From Streptomyces flavotricini (GTDB taxonomy: Bacteria > Actinomycetota > Actinomycetes > Streptomycetales > Streptomycetaceae): a stretch of 64,000 nt of DNA. The translations under genes and the position numbers were made by a program. Position 1 is the stretch's first letter. Each line of letters begins with the position of its first letter. The DNA is taken from NCBI RefSeq assembly GCF_020639365.1, contig NZ_JAINUL010000001.1, positions 1,477,344 through 1,541,343 on the forward strand, in the 5' to 3' direction. Positions 60,859-64,000 of this stretch are shown here, in pieces. The notes beneath the pieces were generated by a model. It saw only the letters and a list, made by a program, of their open reading frames with translations. It did no database searches and was not told the origin of the DNA.

Positions 60859-61899
60859 GTGGCCACCTCCGTACGGGCGACCAGTGGCGACTCCCCGCCG
60901 CCCGCCGCACAGTCCCCGGGCCCCAGCGCCGGCTCGCGCAAGCGGCCGCCCTCCGGCCGGAGCGGGCTGCGCAGCACGCTCTACCGCCTCGATCTGAAGG
61001 CGGTCCCCTACGTATTCGTCGCCCCCTTCTTCCTCACCTTCGCGGCCTTCGGGCTCTTCCCGCTGATCTACACGGGCTGGCTCTCGCTCCACCGGGTGGA
61101 ACTCGGCGGCAGCGCGCAGTGGAAGGGGCTGGAGAACTACACCTCCCTGGCGAGCAGCGAGTTCTTCTGGAACGCCCTCGCCAACACCTTCACCATCGGC
61201 GTGATCTCCACCGTTCCCCAGCTGCTGATGGCCCTCGGCCTGGCCCACCTGCTCCACTACAAACTCCGTGGCCGCGGTTTCTTCCGCGTCGCGGTCCTCG
61301 CCCCGTACGCCACCTCGATCGCGGCGGCGACGCTCGTCTTCGCCCAGCTCTTCAACACCGACTACGGCCTGATCAACACGGCCCTGGGCTGGGCCGGCTT
61401 CGAGCCGGTCGCCTGGGAATCCTCCAAGTGGCCCGCTCAGATCGCGATTTCGGTGATCGTGACGTGGCGCTGGACCGGCTACAACGCCCTCATCTACCTG
61501 GCGGCGATGCAGGCCGTACCCCAGGACCTCTACGAGGCGGCGGCGTTGGACGGAGCTTCGCGCTGGCGCCAGTTCCTCAGCGTGACCATCCCCTCCATCC
61601 GGCCGACGATCCTGTTCACCGTCATCGTCTCGACCATCGGGGCCACCCAGCTCTTCGGCGAGCCGATGCTCTTCGGCGGCAGTGTCGGGATCAGCGGCGG
61701 GAGCGGGAACCAGTTCCAGACGCTGAGCCTGCTCATGTACGAGAAGGGCTGGGTGACCGGCGCGCTGGGCCAGGCCTCCGCCATCGCCTGGGTCATGCTC
61801 CTGCTCCTCCTGCTCATCGGCGGCCTCCACGCCCTGGTCTCCCGCTCGAACCGCATCCGCAACCGCGCCGGCCGCATGCGCACGAAGGCGGGGAGCTGA
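60859..61899 (+). CDS. cebF: Cello-oligosaccharide ABC permease CebF
   Basis: A 346-residue permease from the GTG at 60859 with GGAAGGA upstream. A 50-residue polar N-terminus precedes six spans. The EAA loop is QDLYEAAALDGASRWRQFLS. It starts 115 bases after cebE and ends four bases before cebG. Confidence 0.92.
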   Translation: MATSVRATSGDSPPPAAQSPGPSAGSRKRPPSGRSGLRSTLYRLDLKAVPYVFVAPFFLTFAAFGLFPLIYTGWLSLHRVELGGSAQWKGLENYTSLASSEFFWNALANTFTIGVISTVPQLLMALGLAHLLHYKLRGRGFFRVAVLAPYATSIAAATLVFAQLFNTDYGLINTALGWAGFEPVAWESSKWPAQIAISVIVTWRWTGYNALIYLAAMQAVPQDLYEAAALDGASRWRQFLSVTIPSIRPTILFTVIVSTIGATQLFGEPMLFGGSVGISGGSGNQFQTLSLLMYEKGWVTGALGQASAIAWVMLLLLLLIGGLHALVSRSNRIRNRAGRMRTKAGS

Positions 61900-61903
61900 A
61901 CCC

Positions 61904-62797
61904 ATGAGCCGCACACTCGACACGACCGCCGCCGGGGCGCCGCGCGCCAGGCGCCTTCGCCCGTCGGCCGGCCGCCAGCACCACGCCGGACCGCTGACCT
62001 ACGTCCTGCTCGGCCTCGCCGCCCTGGTCTCCCTCTTCCCCCTGTACTGGAACCTGGTCGCCGCCTCCCATACGGGCGAGCGCGTGGTCAAGGCCCCGGC
62101 CCCGCTCCTGCCCGGCCCCCGGCTCTTCGACAACCTCTCCTTCGCCTGGAACCAGGTCGACATGGGCGAGGCGCTGGTCAACACGACGATCGTGGCCGGG
62201 CTCGTGGCCCTGTCCACCGTCCTGTTCTCCACCCTGGCCGGCTTCGCCTTCGCCAAACTGCCCTTCAGGGGTCGGAGCGCCCTGTTGGCGCTCGTGGTGG
62301 CCACCATGACGATCCCGCCGCAGCTCAGCGTGATCCCCCTCTACCAGATCATCACCGACCTCGGCTGGGTCGACCAGCTCCAGTCGGTCGTCCTGCCCTC
62401 GCTGGTCGCAGCCTTCGGCGTGTTCTTCATGCGCCAGTTCCTCATCGAGGCCCTGCCGGTGGAGCTGGTGGAGGCGGCGCGGATGGACGGCGCGCACAGC
62501 CTGCGCATCATCTGGCACGTGGTCTTCCCGGTGGCCCGGCCCGCGATGGCGGTCCTGGGAATGCTCGTCTTCGTCCAGGCCTGGAACGACTTCTTCTGGC
62601 CGTTCATCGCGCTGACCCCCGACGGGAACCCCACCCTCCAGGTCGCCCTGGCCGGCCTCGGCGCGGGAAACCACACCGTCGACCAGGCCGTCGTACTGAC
62701 CGGGGCGCTCATATCCACCCTGCCGCTGCTGCTGGTCTTCGCCGTACTCGGCAAGCACATCGTGGGCGGAATCACCGCCGGCGCCGTCAAGAACTGA
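61904..62797 (+). CDS. cebG: Cello-oligosaccharide ABC permease CebG
   Basis: A 297-residue permease with six spans and the EAA loop [20 protein letters not shown]. It pairs with CebF. In known Streptomyces, the separately encoded ATPase MsiK energises this transporter. The GH1 gene follows after 110 bases. Confidence 0.92.
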   Translation: MSRTLDTTAAGAPRARRLRPSAGRQHHAGPLTYVLLGLAALVSLFPLYWNLVAASHTGERVVKAPAPLLPGPRLFDNLSFAWNQVDMGEALVNTTIVAGLVALSTVLFSTLAGFAFAKLPFRGRSALLALVVATMTIPPQLSVIPLYQIITDLGWVDQLQSVVLPSLVAAFGVFFMRQFLIEALPVELVEAARMDGAHSLRIIWHVVFPVARPAMAVLGMLVFVQAWNDFFWPFIALTPDGNPTLQVALAGLGAGNHTVDQAVVLTGALISTLPLLLVFAVLGKHIVGGITAGAVKN

Positions 62798-62892
62798 CGG
62801 CGTTCGTCGAGGACCGGCCGGACCGCCGGCGTGTTCACACACCGCGCCTTCCGCCACCGCTTCATCCGGCACGACTTCATCCGATCCTGCGT

Positions 62893-62906
62893 TGGGAGCG
62901 CTCTCC
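62893..62906. promoter_or_regulatory. CebR operator overlapping the bglC translation start region
   Basis: TGGGAGCGCTCTCC matches the CebR consensus at 12 of 14 positions. It ends one base before the ATG at 62908, so it replaces or overlaps the ribosome binding site. Confidence 0.75.
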
Positions 62907-62907
62907 T

Positions 62908-64000
62908 ATGACCGCGTCCGAGACCCGGCCGCTCACGGCCACCCGCGCCTTCCCCCCCGACTTCCTGTGGGGCACGGCCACCGCCGCGTACCAGATCGAG
63001 GGCGCCGCCCGGGAGGACGGCCGGACCCCATCCATCTGGGACACCTTCTCCCACACCCCCGGCAAGGTCTTCGAAGGCCACACCGGTGACGTGGCTGTGG
63101 ACCACTACCACCGGTTCCCCGAGGACGTCCGCCTCATGTCGGAACTCGGCCTGGGCGCCTACCGGTTCTCCGTCTCCTGGTCACGCGTACAGCCGACCGG
63201 CCGGGGCCCCGCCGTCCAGAAGGGCCTGGACTTCTACCGTCGGCTCGTCGACGAACTGCTCGCCGCGGGCGTCACACCCGCCCTCACCCTCTACCACTGG
63301 GACCTCCCCCAGGACCTGGAGGACGCGGGCGGCTGGCCCGAGCGCGCGACCGCGGAGCGGTTCGCCGAGTACACGAGCCTGGTGGCCGACGCCCTCGGAG
63401 ACCGGGTGAAGCACTGGATCACCCTCAACGAGCCCTGGTGCAGCGCGTTCCTCGGCTACGCCTCCGGCGTCCACGCCCCCGGCCGTACGAACCCGGTCGC
63501 CGCCCTGCGCGCGGCCCATCACCTCAACCTCGGTCACGGCCTCGCAGTCCAGGCCCTGCGGGCGGCGCTGCCCGGGGACGGTCAGGTCGCGGTCTCCCTC
63601 AACCTCCACGAGGTGCGTCCCCTGACCTCCTCCGCCGGCGACCAGGAGGCGGCCCGGCGCATCGACGCCGTCGGCAACCGGATCTGGCTCGGACCGATGC
63701 TGGAGGGCGCCTATCCCGAAGACCTCCTCGTGGACACCGCGCACCTGACCGACTGGTCCTTCGTCCGGGACGGCGACACCGCCACGGTGCACCGGCCCCT
63801 GGACCTGCTCGCCGTGAACTACTACACCCCGACGGTCGTCTCGCACGCAGCGGAGGGCGGAGCGGTGCCGCAGGACGACGGGCACGGCAACAGCGAGCAC
63901 TCGCCGTGGCCCGGAGCAGAGGGCGTGGCGTTCCACCGGGCACCGGGTGAACGTACGGCGATGGACTGGCCGGTCGACGCGAGCGCCCTGTACGACCTGC
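62908..64000 (+). CDS. bglC: GH1 beta-glucosidase (partial, 3' end outside window)
   Basis: Open from the ATG at 62908 to the edge, giving 364 residues of an expected 450-480. It begins with a short lead, then [20 protein letters not shown]. The acid/base is E175 (ITLNEPWC), preceded by [16 protein letters not shown] is near residue 310. The nucleophile (ITENG) lies outside the window. With no signal peptide, it hydrolyses imported cellobiose to glucose. It is the last gene of the ceb cluster as in other Streptomyces. Confidence 0.93.
   Translation, partial: MTASETRPLTATRAFPPDFLWGTATAAYQIEGAAREDGRTPSIWDTFSHTPGKVFEGHTGDVAVDHYHRFPEDVRLMSELGLGAYRFSVSWSRVQPTGRGPAVQKGLDFYRRLVDELLAAGVTPALTLYHWDLPQDLEDAGGWPERATAERFAEYTSLVADALGDRVKHWITLNEPWCSAFLGYASGVHAPGRTNPVAALRAAHHLNLGHGLAVQALRAALPGDGQVAVSLNLHEVRPLTSSAGDQEAARRIDAVGNRIWLGPMLEGAYPEDLLVDTAHLTDWSFVRDGDTATVHRPLDLLAVNYYTPTVVSHAAEGGAVPQDDGHGNSEHSPWPGAEGVAFHRAPGERTAMDWPVDASALYDL

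Overview
The window reads as chromosomal DNA of a Streptomyces or close relative. It is very GC-rich, with strong third-position GC bias, many GTG and TTG starts, tightly coupled operons, PucR/SigE-type regulators, and the CebR-CebEFG-BglC cellobiose system that is typical of that genus. I see no rRNA, tRNA, CRISPR array or intact transposase gene.

Positions 1-8148 (minus strand) hold one long stress operon: dnaK, grpE, dnaJ (CbpA type), cbpM, clpB, a zinc-ribbon thioredoxin, a UBP-type zinc finger and a cyclic-nucleotide-domain thioredoxin reductase that runs off the left edge. Most junctions overlap by 1-10 bases. Upstream lies a broken YflT-like general stress gene. Positions 8800-23145 are mixed housekeeping and stress genes: a PucR regulator, a small membrane protein, glutamate decarboxylase, a GAP-family membrane protein, a decayed cation/proton antiporter, a NarL/DesK-type two-component pair, an intact antiporter, a SigE-family sigma factor, a DUF418 membrane protein and an ABC exporter.

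Positions 23428-64000 are a plant-cell-wall degradation region made of three modules. Each module has its own LacI-family regulator and operator. The xylan module (about 23.4-36.5 kb) has GH62 arabinofuranosidase, a three-gene xylo-oligosaccharide importer, XynR, GH3, GH43 and a GH10 xylanase. Its operator is CGAAA-N3-TTTCG. The arabinose module (40.2-52.3 kb) has AraD, AraR, GalM, a four-gene importer, AraB and AraA. Its operator is TTGTTAGCGCTAACAA. The cellulose module (37.2-39.7 and 52.5-64 kb) has GH9, GH48, GH6, CebR, CebEFG and a GH1 beta-glucosidase cut by the right edge. Its operator is TGGGAGCGCTCCCA. The modules are interleaved: the GH9 gene of the cellulose set lies between the xylan and arabinose sets, and an AraR-type operator lies inside the xylan importer operon.

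The degradation region also holds remains of at least five hydrolase genes: a truncated GH30, CBM13-feruloyl esterase, GH2, GH42 and GH5. A 164-bp MITE-like element separates xynR from the GH3 gene. The working enzymes together cover crystalline cellulose (GH48, GH6, GH9), xylan backbone and side chains (GH10, GH62, GH43, GH3), uptake of oligomers, and full L-arabinose catabolism to D-xylulose 5-phosphate. The xylo-oligosaccharide and cellobiose importers carry no ATPase gene and presumably borrow a shared one (MsiK in known Streptomyces). The arabinose importer has its own.
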